Program-made: the position numbers and the translations under genes
The notes under the pieces: generated by a model
The model's input: only the letters and a program-made list of their open reading frames with translations
Databases searched by the model: none
What the model was told of the DNA's origin: nothing
Part shown: positions 21,858 through 32,595 of the stretch, in pieces
Position numbering within the stretch: position 1 is the stretch's first letter
Layout of the letters: every line of letters starts with the position of its first letter
Source of the DNA: Eutypa lata
Lineage: Eukaryota > Ascomycota > Sordariomycetes > Xylariales > Diatrypaceae
Length of the DNA stretch: 64,000 bases
Assembly (NCBI GenBank): GCA_022661535.1
Contig: JAKULF010000003.1
Span: 3,410,001-3,474,000, forward strand
Direction: 5' to 3'

Positions 21858-23061
21858 ACGGCCTGGGCCAGGCCGGGCCGGGCTGAGATGTTTTGCTTCG
21901 GAGTGGAGGTAGAAAAAGAAAAGAGCAGCTTTTCGCTTTGCATGGCAGGAAGGAGTTTGATCCACCAGTGTATATGGTAGTAGGCGTTCGTAGGTAAAGG
22001 GCAAATGGGATTGCTGTCTGATTTGATACGCTTTGGTTTTGGTGTTCTGTTCTTTCGTCAGAACATCAAAAGTATGTATATGACCAGATTGAACTTGGTG
22101 TGATATTTTGCAACTAAACAGAGCCGGCATATACCATGAACGAAGAAATAAGCATTTCCGTATGAGGAGGCCCGCCCTGGAGCCTGGAGCCTGGAACATC
22201 CACATCCTTACCCTGAGGAGCTGGTGTAGATTGATACTGGTAGTAACTGCGAGACTCCATCAAAAGGCCTTGTTACAAACTGTCAAGAATTTTGTGTATC
22301 TGTTACCTTTATTTATTCAACTCTACGGTGTCTAATGTCTGTGTGGAAGACATTTGGGAGAATCATTGAGCTAGAGGTAATCATATGCGCAATTAATTGT
22401 TCAGCCATTTGATCAATCCAATCTGTTCCTCTATGTCAGGAGATACTAGGTAGTTATTGACTACATTCACTTGTCTCTGCGTGGAAACCTATAACATGTT
22501 TCTTGAGATACTTATTTAGAGTCAAAGCAACAATCATTGTGGTAAGGTTCTTATAGACCATTATGTTTTCTGTTTTATCAACCACGAGCTTGGGAGGTGG
22601 GAGAGGTTTTAAGACCAATTGCAATAAGGAAGGGGTAGTTGAGAGACTTCTATTGAGAAAAGGACGTGAACGCAAATCAACTAGAAACTTCTATCTAGTA
22701 GCATAGGAGGTAATGAAGCTATATAGTTATTACATATATTATACATAAAGTAGTTAAAACTGTGTGATATCTATTAGAAAACACCAATAGGCAATATTTC
22801 GAGGAGAAACTGGTGTTAAAATACGAACTATTGAAGTCCTACAATACATAGTTGAGACTGGCCGTTACCGTATAGTCCAAAGTTCACCTGTAGGGAAGTA
22901 CCATGGCATAGAATCCTGGGGCATCTGTGAAGGTGACCACTCTCAGGCACCGACATGTTCCCATTAGGGTATCCATGGCAGGCACCTGTCTCGGACAATG
23001 GTTAAACAGCAGCTTACGGGGGAGAATAGGTGCTATAATACAAAATAAGCACTCATATCAT

Positions 23062-23160
23062 AACAGAACACATGGTCTAGTGGTAAGACCCCTCACTTCT
23101 TCATTGAAGTAAACTGACTGATTCTCTAGTTCCACGATTCAATCCTGATTATTGGCACAG
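23062..23160 (+). other. tRNA-like relic (A box and degenerate B box)
   Basis: TGGTCTAGTGG at 23073-23083 matches the pol III A-box consensus fully. GGTC/GACC can pair as a D stem around a TAGTGGTAA loop. About 55 nt downstream, GATTCAATCC resembles a B box with one base missing. A proper acceptor stem, anticodon stem and T stem cannot be formed, so this is a decayed tRNA or a tRNA-derived short element, not a working tRNA gene. Confidence 0.3.
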
Positions 23161-23284
23161 AATGCTACGACCAAATCTCAATGCTGTACCCAAACACATT
23201 CTAAGGGGTTTATACGCTAATACGCCATAGTGGGAATAAATTAAACAGAGGGATTCAACTAAATAGACCAAAGCAAGTTCTTGA

Positions 23285-23317
23285 GGGATACTGGGGGATA
23301 GTTGGGGGCACTGGGGG
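23285..23317 (+). other. Putative G-quadruplex motif
   Basis: Four G runs (3, 5, 5 and 5 Gs) are separated by loops of 5, 6 and 4 nt, which fits the standard G3+N1-7 pattern. It arises from an imperfect tandem repeat of ACTGGGGGATA-like units in otherwise AT-rich DNA. Confidence 0.6.
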
Positions 23318-24072
23318 ATAAGAAATATCAAGACCAAAACAAGAAAGGTAAGCAAAGCACCACACAATCCCACTAGCCATTGTTCTTTTTTTGTGGTTGT
23401 TCCTCTTCTTACTTTTCCTTTTAAATATTTTTGTATAATTTGTAAAGTTTACGGGAAATCTTTTGTCGTAAAAGAATATCAATTCTGCGAAACAACCAAA
23501 TTTGGACATCGACTGGAGCTTGAAGAAACGGTGTACATTATCGGCCAACAAGATAATTTGGATCATATCTAGAAAAAACTGCTAAAATTCCCAATCAGAG
23601 TCAGGTCAACAGCTAGGAAAAATTAACGGCATGGCCGTATTAAGTTCTCAAGTTTAATTAATGCTCTTGCAAAATCAACTGTCTACGGTTCGGAATGGCC
23701 CCCTTTTCAGGTGGGGCTAGAAGAACCAATGTTCCTACATAGAAATCCCCTTCCCTATTGACATGACGCAAAAACATGACGCAAAAACATTACAGCCCAT
23801 ATGATCTTGTTGCATTAGTATAATCGCCGTGATTAAACAAGCAAAAGGGAGATGATCAAGGTGTCTATGAGGTTATCAAACTTCGCTGATATTGCTAACT
23901 ACATGTATGATCTAAACTGATGCTGAGAAAGGCACATCAAGACCTGCATAGAGGCGCCTCTATGTGTCTACCCGAAATGCTCTGTACATACGCCATCGCG
24001 ATCGCTTGCTACACCTTTTTGCGACTCGAATGATAAATCGAACGCTCAGTAAACATTGATCTGATTATTCTT

Positions 24073-25413
24073 TCATGTGAATTGCAGATAGAAGCTGAAA
24101 CTAAGTGCAGGGAACGCAGGATCTGTCACTGCGATCTCTTGTTTCTCTACCAAGCCTAGTCCCTCCCTCAGCGTCTTCTCTAGGTTTGGCCGTGTCTTCT
24201 CCTCGATGCTAGGCGGAAATTGCATGTACAGAGTCTTGCCCTGTGCGGTGAGGGATGGCTTCTTCAGTTGCAAGTCGGCCTTCACGGCGAAGGAGTCGAG
24301 GAGCTCCTGGAGAGTCCAGTTGGGGTCTACTGGGAGAGGCTTGGCCATATTGCCGCATACAGGACAGTCCGCCTTCTTCTCGTTCTTGAAGGCATGCGTG
24401 TAGATAGCCTCGTCGCCAGTGTACATCATGTAGTTCTCCTCAAAGCCGAGGAAAGGAGCAGTTGTGGTAATGATCTTCAGCGCCTCATTGCAACAGCTCG
24501 CAGCGATGATGGCATTAGTTGATGCAATGGCTGGTATGATGTTCTTGACTACCCCCTGTGTGAGTGAGTAGGTGACGCCACTAATACCGAATTCTTGAGC
24601 GCGTGTTAGAGATTTCTGGTATAGCCACGTGATATGTTCTGGATCATCTTTATCCAGACTTGGAAATGGCTTCTCTTGATCCCACGCTATTATATGCGCC
24701 CATTCTATGCAATGTTCAGGTTGGCGGGGGATGGTAGCGAGGGTACAAAGTGGAACGGCGGCTCTTGGTGTATAAAGGTCAAGTTGGCATTCGATGCAGG
24801 CGGTGAAGGTAGGAAAGACGACCCGGGTCTGGCCCTTGAAACCTCGTTCTAGTTAGCAAAGTACTTTCATATCCCGGTTGACTGAAAGCTCACCTTCAGT
24901 ACCACCATCAACCAATGGCTTCAAAGAGTCTTGGTTCTCCTCATCAACCATTGCCACAAGGGTCGCATTGATCCATCGCCTAGCCTCGATGCTGTCCAAA
25001 CCGCACACGATAATCTGAAACTGCATGTAGAAATCCTCATCGTACTCTTGTATTCGACAGTTATGGGGTGTTATCTTGACCCCTTCCACTCTGTGCTCGA
25101 CGAACGCGGCGGCGACCTCGGCCTTGTATTTCCCTACATCGGATTTGCGGAATAGGAATTGGCGGTTAAGATTGGAGATGTCAATGGTGTCCATATCTAT
25201 AACGTGAATATCCTTGAAGCCAGAAAGCGCGAGGTTCTTGAGGATCTCGCAGCCGAGGCCACCTGCTCCGATAACCAGGATCTTGACGTCGTTGGTAGAA
25301 GCCAACGCTCTCTCGCTGACATCTGAATCTTGGTTAAATGGACCTTTCGTTCTGCGAATTCGGTCCAGATACTGCCATCTTGAGGACCCTTCAAGATCTG
25401 TGCCTACCGCCAT
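24073..25413 (-). CDS. UBA3: NEDD8-activating enzyme E1 catalytic subunit
   Basis: Predicted CDS complement(join(24073..24842, 24894..25413)), 429 aa. It adenylates NEDD8/Rub1 and carries it as a thioester for transfer to the E2 Ubc12, driving cullin neddylation; the partner subunit is Ula1/APPBP1. The nucleotide loop is ILVIGAGGLG (about 45-54) with the following DMDTIDISNLNRQFLF. The active cysteine lies in AAVPLCTLATIPR (about Cys206). CIEC and CPVC pairs form the zinc site, and the C-terminal ubiquitin-fold domain ends in FSFYLQFT. The 51-bp intron (GTGAGC..CGAG) joins in phase 1 and gives GGTEGFKGQTRVVFP; a nearer AG would put in the wrong residues. The length equals the family norm. Confidence 0.95.
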
Positions 25414-25988
25414 ATTGATTTCGGGCTTTCGGAGTATCGAGAGGAGCAGACGAGAGAGCAGGAGTGCGAGGTCGTAACGGCGGATATGTACGAGAATGGG
25501 AAGGTGTTGTTGGTTTTGATTGCGATTTCAATCGTTGGTGACGTTGGGCGCATGTAAGGACGTCACTTTAGTAATGATAAGGTTTAGTCGGGGCACGAAG
25601 TGGGATAAAAATATCTCGATAAAGTAATAATGTGGACCTAAATCGCTGCTAAGGCCGTTAAGCTTGATATATGCATAAGCATAACTTAAATGCCTAGGTA
25701 CTTCTTAGCTCTAGTACCTGTTGTAAAGGTAATTGAGGATGATCGATAGTTGAACTCAAATGCCACCTACAAACGTCCCTATAACACATTATGAAAGGAG
25801 AAAACTTCTATCCTTAATACTTGATATTACGTAGATGAAAGATTTAGAGATGTGAATGGACTGGACTGGTACTAGGTGTTAAGAAGCTCCCCAACTCCAA
25901 TGTTGGTTGCTAATGAGGACTTCTACTGAAGCCAACCCACCTCTTTCCCTCAGCCACAAGCACTAAATCTAGACCACTGATCGACAAA
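25414..25988. other. Divergent promoter of UBA3 and TEL2
   Basis: 575 bp between divergently transcribed genes. No ORF or repeat of note; presumed shared promoter. Confidence 0.55.
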
Positions 25989-28900
25989 ATGGAAGGTCTT
26001 CTCACCCAAGTAAGCCAGAGCTATCGGAAACCAGCTGAGGACGAACAGTTGTTGCGTTCTTCAGAGCCCATTAAGCCCACAATAGAACCAGTTCTTGAGT
26101 TCAAGGGGTCGTCACCCGAGGAGGTTTTAGATGTACTCAAGAAGCAACCAGGACATGATGTTTTACTTTCCGTCTTGATATATCTTCGGAAAGGTATACA
26201 GGGAAAACATTCATTCGATATACGAAAACCAAGCCCCAAAGCAGCTCAGATTGTGCACGTTCTTAGCACTGAAATCATCCCAAATTATTGGACTGTTTTA
26301 AGCGAGGGATCTACCGACCAGAAAAGAAGGGACGTCGATATTCTACTAGCGTGCTTTCAAAGCATTCCTGGGATCAACGGTCTACTCACGTACTTGCGAG
26401 CCTTACTTAGGGAAGCGAAAGGCGACCCCAGGGGGTTAAAGCAGTCCCATGCTGTCTTTAACATCAGCTTCGTCCTAGAAGCCTTATCACGACTTCTACG
26501 AGATAATGATGAACTGAAAGGAATATGGACCTCAGTAAATACTTTACAGAATTCTACTCAAATTCGGCCTCTTCGGCAAGAGTTCATATCGTTACTCACT
26601 AGTGGGAAGATCATCTCACTCTCCGCTGAGGCTGAAGATATCCTACGGCAAGCAGACAAGCTCCAAAATAATATCTGGACAGCCGATGGTAAATCTTATA
26701 TTGACTGGCTTGGTCGGAATCTAGTGGGATGGATTGCAACAGGTATCAGTGATGACGAGTTGAAGTTATGCGCAGACATAACGACACGGGCGACACGTCT
26801 AGCACACTCTGGTAAGACTCAACTACGTTAAAGTTCCTCCCGAGACTGACTGACCACTATATGCAGAAAGATTATCCAAGAAACTCTTCACAGATCTACT
26901 TTTAGGGAATTCTGGTAGCGCAGACGCATTCAGCAAGTTGTTTAGCCTTTTCCCTTCACTTGAGCAGCGAAAGATACTGCTAGTGATACTCAAGTTCCTA
27001 GCAGATACACACCTAAATTCTGCGGACACAAGCGGCACTACTAGCGAGGATCCTATTATTTGGGCTGCTGCTAGTGCTTTAAAACAGATCATTGGCGATG
27101 ATGAAGTACGAAAGGGCCATCTCTTGAGCTGGCTTACAGGCACTCCGGGCGCCGGCCTTGGCGAGGGGTGTGGTATTAGAAGAGCTGCTATTGCTGTTCT
27201 TGCAGATGATAGGGAGGCAATCACAACGGCCCTCGAGAAAAGTTTGAGCCAGTTTGGTGACCAACTATACATTAAGCATACTCCTATGCTCCAGCAAGAA
27301 GGTAAGCAGATATGCTAGCAACATTCAACCAGTTGATTGACTCTAATCTCAAACCTTCTAGCCCATGCTCAAGTACTCCTATTGAGTGCTGGGTATGTTC
27401 ACAGACTGGCACCCATCAAACTTACCCTCCTCACGCGATCGAGTACGTATTTGAATGCCATATCTACTCGAATCGCTGCATCCCAGGTTCGTGCTCGCTT
27501 CTTAGGTATGGTAGTTGGCGAAGCATTGTCCGGGCTTGTGGATAGTGCGGATAAGAAGCTTGATTTCAAAATAGAAGAAACGGATACAGACGATGCAAAT
27601 TGGTACAAGTCTCTGGTAAGGGTTTCAGACAAGATTGGTCCCCTGGACCCTCTGCATCAGTCTCCTAGTAGTCCGAGGCCAGTGGGGAAAACTAAGACGG
27701 CAAAGCCAAAAGCGAAAGCGGCGCCACCCCCTGCGAAAGTTGCACCAACGCCCGGTTTCATCATTGAGGAAGTTGAAGATGAGGACGAAGACGAAGACCC
27801 TGAGTTGGTGCCATATGCCAAGCCAGACTCAGACGCAGAGGACTCTGATGATGACCCCACCCTGATCAACCGCGGCAAACCTAAAGCTCCTGTGTATATC
27901 CGAGAGCTCATCACTTACCTACGGGATACGGAGAACTATGATAAGCAGAAATTAGCCCTCGTAACTGCACCGACCTTGATCCGACGAAAAGCGGATTTCG
28001 GCACTGAAGTAAGTTCTCATGTAGAAGAACTTGCTACCCTGTTCGTCGGCCTTCAGGACCAGTATGACCTCGACAACTTCTACGAGTTGCGTCTCCAAGG
28101 CATGATATCCATCATCGTCGCACAGCCCAAGAAGATGGGCCAGTGGTTCGCCAAGACCTTCTTTGATGGTGACTACTCGTTGTCTCAACGAGCTTCGATT
28201 CTGATTGTGCTTGGCTTGAGCGCCCGCGAACTTGCAGGTTTCGATACGTCTGAATATGCTGCCGCTGCATCATTTCCTTCGAAGAGGCTTCCAGAAAAAA
28301 TCGAGAAGCACTACGCCCTACCTCCCACGTCTAATGCATACGCATCCTCGGCCTCTAAGCTCAAGGCCCTCCCTCCCAACGCCATAGACAGCATAGCGCA
28401 ATCCCTCTCGCAGGCATTCCTCGCCCCCCTAGCCGCGGAGGCAGCAGATGCAGTCACGGGGCCCGACGCTCTCAAACTATCATCCTTCACTTCGCGCTTG
28501 CAGCAACAGCAGTCACAATCATCCTCTTCCAACAGCCAGTCTAATATCAGCAAGAAGAAGAAGAAGAAGAAGAAGCCCGGCATCCGCGCGATCCCCAACA
28601 CGACAGCCTCGCTCCTCAGCACGTCATTCTTCTTCCCGCTGACGTCCCGCTTCCAAGCGGCGCTGCACTCGGCGTCGGCCACCACGCGCGGCATCCTCTT
28701 CCAGCCGGACCTGCTGGCGCTGTACCTACAGACGCTAGGCCTGCTCCTGCATGCTGCGGGGCCTTCGACCCTCTCCCTGCCGCAGATGACGGCCGAGCTC
28801 TGGGATCTGGTGCTCGGCGCGCGGGGACCCAGTCTGGCGGGGCCAAGGGGAGGAGGGGGAGGAGCGGCAGCGGCACCGGAGACGAGCGTCGTGCGCGCTC

Positions 28901-29157
28901 TGCTGTTCGCGCTTGTCGCTCTGCTCGACGTCAACGAGGCTGATATGCGTGGTCTCTGCGAGCGCCATGGCCGCGAGGTCGTCGAGACTACGGAGTGGGT
29001 TGCTGCTGTTTTCAATGATACGCGCGGTGGGGATGGGGGTGGGGACGGCGAGGAGAGCGAGGTCAAGATGCTGGCGGCTGGCGTGCTGATCCGGCTGCGC
29101 GAGGCGGTGGAGAAGCATCAGGCTTTGTTGATGGGGGATCTGATTGGCTTTACGTAG
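25989..29157 (+). CDS. TEL2: Telomere length regulation protein Tel2 homologue
   Basis: Predicted CDS join(25989..26811, 26867..27301, 27362..29157), 1017 aa. Tel2 works in the Tel2-Tti1-Tti2 complex, which with Hsp90 matures PIKK kinases (Tor, Tel1/ATM, Mec1/ATR). The conserved Telomere_reg-2 core is clear: VYIRELITYLRDTENYDKQK, then APTLIRRKADFGTEV and ASILIVLGLSARELAG. The N-terminal part is helical-repeat-like without short motifs. Before the core lies an acidic linker (EEVEDEDEDEDPE and DSDAEDSDDDP), where CK2 sites are expected in this family (inference). A poly-lysine run follows the core. Both introns are about 55-60 bp and join in phase 1. Short Pro/Ala-rich and Gly/Ala-rich insertions occur near the C-terminus. 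Confidence 0.9.
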
Positions 29158-29180
29158 GTAGGGTAGAGAGGAAGCGAAAT

Positions 29181-29220
29181 GAAGTGAAGTGAAGTGAAGT
29201 GAAGTGAAGTGAAGTGAAGT
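29181..29220 (+). repeat. (GAAGT)8 tandem repeat
   Basis: Eight perfect GAAGT units lie directly behind the TEL2 stop codon, so they should be within its 3' UTR. Confidence 0.95.
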
Positions 29221-29273
29221 GGATAGGGAGTTAGTCGTCACCGCCCGAGCCTCCTGTGGTCGTACTCCCGGGT

Positions 29274-29357
29274 GATTTAACAATGTTAATTATATCCAAC
29301 ATGGTTTCCTGTTTGTTCAATGGACTTTGTATCGGATATAGTTAACATTGCTAAATC
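29274..29357. terminator. Imperfect 24-bp inverted repeat between convergent genes
   Basis: 29274-29297 and 29334-29357 are reverse complements over 24 bp with two exceptions, one of which is a T-G wobble. The loop is about 36 nt. Pairing continues weakly outward. It lies where the two convergent transcripts should end, so it may be an RNA 3'-end structure, but a MITE relic is an equal possibility. Confidence 0.35.
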
Positions 29358-29784
29358 GTCCGAGAGCATGACCGCAAAAGGTCCGGCCGGTGACGACGCT
29401 ACAACGACCACGGCACAGACTGGTGGAGTTGGGTGGTTAGTAATTTGCGTTTATGTCCTATTTTTGCCAATTAGTTTCTCAATCCATTCTTCCTGCCACC
29501 GCGCCACGGATACACGTGCAAGTCAAGCCAAAAGTACATCTTTACAATGCCATTTCATTACATCTCATCTCATCTCATCTCGTCTCATTTCATCCTAAAC
29601 GCCAGCTAAAGCAAAAGCAGGCCGGCCCCTCCCTCAAGAGGCAAGAGAATCCGAATAACAAAAAAGCAGGCCTGCTTGTTCCCTTTTTTTCAATCATCAT
29701 TATTATTCTACAGCAAGATTATTCCGATTTTCCCTCCCTCTCCCTTCCTTCCTCCCCCCCCTCCTACCCCCCCCCCCTCTCTAT

Positions 29785-32595
29785 CTAGCGCGAAGTGCGC
29801 CGTGGCTCCATCTCCGCCACCTGGTTCCCCATGAACGAGAGGTGCTCGTTCAGGCTCCCGATGAGCCGGCGCATCTCGTTCGTCACGTCGCCGGGCGACG
29901 CGCGACCCTCCATGACGGCCGCCGAGGGCGGCGCCACGGGCGGCAGCGGCAGCGAGCTGGGACCGACGCCGCCGTACGCGTCCTCCTGGTTCACGTAGGT
30001 GTGCGAACCGTCCGAGACGGCCCGCGCCGAGGCGTCTCCCAGCACCCCCTGCAGCGGCTGCTGGTGCTGCTGGTACTGCTGCTGGTATTGCGGGTGTTGG
30101 GGGCCCGACGCGTACGGCGGCTGGTACGTCTGGTATGGCGGCATCTGTTGTTGAGCCTGCTGCTGCTGCTGCTGCTGTTGTTGCAGACCTGAGCCGTATT
30201 GCTGCTGTTGTTGTTGTTGCTGTTGGTGGTTGTTGCTGCTATACTGGTACTGGTACGGAGCAGCCGGGTACTGGCTCTGGTGGTACTGGTTCTGGTAGTG
30301 CTGCTGGCGCTGGCGCTGGATATCCAACGCCTGCTGGTCCACAGCCTCCGCCGTCAGCGTGTCGAGGTCAGGCGGGACGGAGACGCGGATATCGTCTTCA
30401 TCGTCTGTGTCGATGCCTGGGGGCCCCTGGTGATGGTGCGGGGCGTGCTTGCCGACTACCGAAGCCAGGTCGAGGTCCTCGGAAACGTAGATGGAGGGCT
30501 CGCGCGTCGTTAGCGGCAACGGCGCGTACACCGAGGCGTGGCGCTCGAGCTCGAAGGGACCGCCGCCGCCGCTCTCCGAGCCCGTCATAGATGCCACATC
30601 CGAGTTCGCCGTAGAGGGGCGCGTCAGCTCGGGCAGGGACGGCTCCGGCATCATCATGCTCATGTCTAGGTCGATCAAGCTATGCATCGACATGCGCTCG
30701 TTCGACGCGCTGCTACGCGGGGCCTGCAGGTCATAACCCTGCGAGGGGAGACCGATGGGTTCCGTGGGGTGGTGCATGAGTCGCGGTCGGCCGGCCGAAC
30801 CGGGGTCTAGGGAAGGGCCGCTGTCATCGTGGTGGTATCCGAATTGGGACATGTCCGGGGTGGACGATTTGGCGGGAGGGATGCTAGTGGGCCACTGCCA
30901 CTCGATCTCAGGTCTCTCGTGGTTCGTGTCTGCGGGATCAGCGATAGGTGAGTCGTCGTATTCGTACTGGTACTGCGGCTGCGAAGACGATGACTCTGCA
31001 GCTCCGGCAAAGGACCAGCTGTTGTCCATAGAAGCGCGAGGGCCGGGTCGAGGGACGGGACGAGGACCTGGAGCCTTGATGGTGCCGACATCCATGAAGT
31101 TAGCAAGGTCACCGCCATCGAGAGATGCATCAAGGTCGATCAGGGACTCTCTAAGCGATGAGTGCAGCGAATCATCTCGTAAGGGGAGGTCCGAAGCCGC
31201 TACGGCGGGCGCCGGGGGAGGTGGCATAGGGGGCATAGGTCCGCGACGATAATACATGCGAGAGTTCTCATCGTAGTTAGAGATGGTGTTCGGGTCGAAG
31301 ACCTTCTCAAGGGGAGCCTTGGCTGCAGCTAGAGCCTCGGGAGGTGGTCGACGTCTGCCCTTCGCTCGCGGTCGCGCCGTATCCTCTTCAAAGCCGCTAG
31401 GGAAGTCGACTGCGGAGCCGTAGACATCGCGCACCGCTTCTACTTCCGACATACCATCCGCGTCATCCTGGAGCTGTTCGTCGAAAGCGAGAGTTGTAGA
31501 GAAGTTCCACTCGTCTGCTGCAAGAGAGGTCGAATCTAAATCAGCAGGTGCCTGCGCGCCGCCCAATCCGAAGAGAGATCTTCTGTTTCCACCGCGGTCT
31601 TCCCAGAGCTTGTAAGCCTTCACCAGGTTTGCGAGAGTAGACGTAGGGTATTTGGAGCTAGTGTTGTGGACATAGGGGTGCTGCTGAACTTGCTCGATAG
31701 TAGGGCGTTGGGAAGGGTCTTCCACAAGGCAGAATGCAACGAGGTCCTTGAGCTGACTGGAGTACCGATCGCCTTCGAGACGTGGGATATGTTCTCTGAG
31801 GAAGTCGCCGAGCTGGGGCAAGCCAACGCCGGCCTTAACATTCGGTGGTAAGCCCGAAGCAATCTCGTAAACCATGGAACCGAAGGCCCAGATATCGACT
31901 TCCGTTCCGTACTGAGAGTTCTGGTCAAAGAGCTCTGGTGCCATCCAATGAGGGGTTCCAATGAAAGTAGAGCGTTTATCGAACTTGGACTCCATCATGC
32001 CGGCAACTCCAAAATCGCATAGCTGAACTCCCCCAACCTCCGTAACCAAAACATTGGCACACTTGATATCTCGGTGAATGATTCCTTGATTGTGAACCCA
32101 ATGAATGGCAACGGCAACTTCTCGTAGAATAGGGATGATCCACTTCTCCTGCAGACCTCCCGGAGCTGTTGGTTTCATAAGCGTAGCGACACTTCCACCG
32201 GCACAGTACTCAGTAACCATCCACATGGCATGGCCGACTGGAAGAGCTTCGATGACATGGTTGATATTCTGAGCTCCGCCTTCACCCAGTCTCTGCAGGG
32301 CGTTGATCTCCTTGAGAAATTCACTGTAGGTGTCTGCGAGCTTCGGGTTGACGGTGTCGCTCTCATCTACATCAATGATCTTGACTGCGACCAGCTGTTG
32401 CGTTTTGAGGTCATTAGCTCTGTACACGCGACCAAAGCTTCCTTTGCCAATGAGCTCTGTGAGTCGATAGGGCGGGATTGGCTTTCCATTCTTGTTGCAG
32501 TCCACTGCCACGGCAGCTTGCATTTTTCTTGCATCTTCAAATGCCTTCTGCTTGCTTGGAGTTAGCCCTTCACCGAGTACCTGGAGATGTGCCAT
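29785..32595 (-). CDS. STE20/GCK-family protein kinase, probably NAK1/KIC1/POD-6-like
   Basis: A single 936-aa exon. The kinase domain spans about residues 43-310: glycine loop IGKGSFGRVY (49-58), Lys72 in VAVKII, HRDIKCAN with Asp176, DFG at 194-196, STFIGTPHWMAPE activation segment and VDIWAFGSMVYE. This is the germinal-centre-kinase type of STE20 kinase. Fungal members act in the MOR/RAM (POD-6/NAK1 with COT-1) or septation (SepL/Sid1) pathways controlling polarity and cell separation. The long, low-complexity tail after the kinase points to the NAK1/POD-6 side, but I cannot exclude the others. The tail is Pro/Ser/Asp-rich and contains two polyglutamine blocks (about 820-850) rich in CAG/CAA, which may vary between strains. 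No introns seen. Confidence 0.85.
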   Translation of the reverse strand: MAHLQVLGEGLTPSKQKAFEDARKMQAAVAVDCNKNGKPIPPYRLTELIGKGSFGRVYRANDLKTQQLVAVKIIDVDESDTVNPKLADTYSEFLKEINALQRLGEGGAQNINHVIEALPVGHAMWMVTEYCAGGSVATLMKPTAPGGLQEKWIIPILREVAVAIHWVHNQGIIHRDIKCANVLVTEVGGVQLCDFGVAGMMESKFDKRSTFIGTPHWMAPELFDQNSQYGTEVDIWAFGSMVYEIASGLPPNVKAGVGLPQLGDFLREHIPRLEGDRYSSQLKDLVAFCLVEDPSQRPTIEQVQQHPYVHNTSSKYPTSTLANLVKAYKLWEDRGGNRRSLFGLGGAQAPADLDSTSLAADEWNFSTTLAFDEQLQDDADGMSEVEAVRDVYGSAVDFPSGFEEDTARPRAKGRRRPPPEALAAAKAPLEKVFDPNTISNYDENSRMYYRRGPMPPMPPPPAPAVAASDLPLRDDSLHSSLRESLIDLDASLDGGDLANFMDVGTIKAPGPRPVPRPGPRASMDNSWSFAGAAESSSSQPQYQYEYDDSPIADPADTNHERPEIEWQWPTSIPPAKSSTPDMSQFGYHHDDSGPSLDPGSAGRPRLMHHPTEPIGLPSQGYDLQAPRSSASNERMSMHSLIDLDMSMMMPEPSLPELTRPSTANSDVASMTGSESGGGGPFELERHASVYAPLPLTTREPSIYVSEDLDLASVVGKHAPHHHQGPPGIDTDDEDDIRVSVPPDLDTLTAEAVDQQALDIQRQRQQHYQNQYHQSQYPAAPYQYQYSSNNHQQQQQQQQQYGSGLQQQQQQQQQAQQQMPPYQTYQPPYASGPQHPQYQQQYQQHQQPLQGVLGDASARAVSDGSHTYVNQEDAYGGVGPSSLPLPPVAPPSAAVMEGRASPGDVTNEMRRLIGSLNEHLSFMGNQVAEMEPRRTSR

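Larger units (their letters stand above)
21858..24072. other. Intergenic region with tRNA-like relic and G-rich repeat
   Basis: About 2.2 kb without a supported protein gene. It holds a tRNA-like sequence near 23062-23160, a G-quadruplex-type motif at 23285-23317 and a short direct duplication (CATGACGCAAAAA twice) near 23761-23788. Confidence 0.5.
29158..29784. other. Convergent 3' region with pentanucleotide repeat and hairpin
   Basis: Between the 3' ends of TEL2 and the GCK kinase. It holds eight GAAGT units, a 24-bp inverted repeat, and polypyrimidine/C-rich runs near 29730-29780. Confidence 0.6.
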
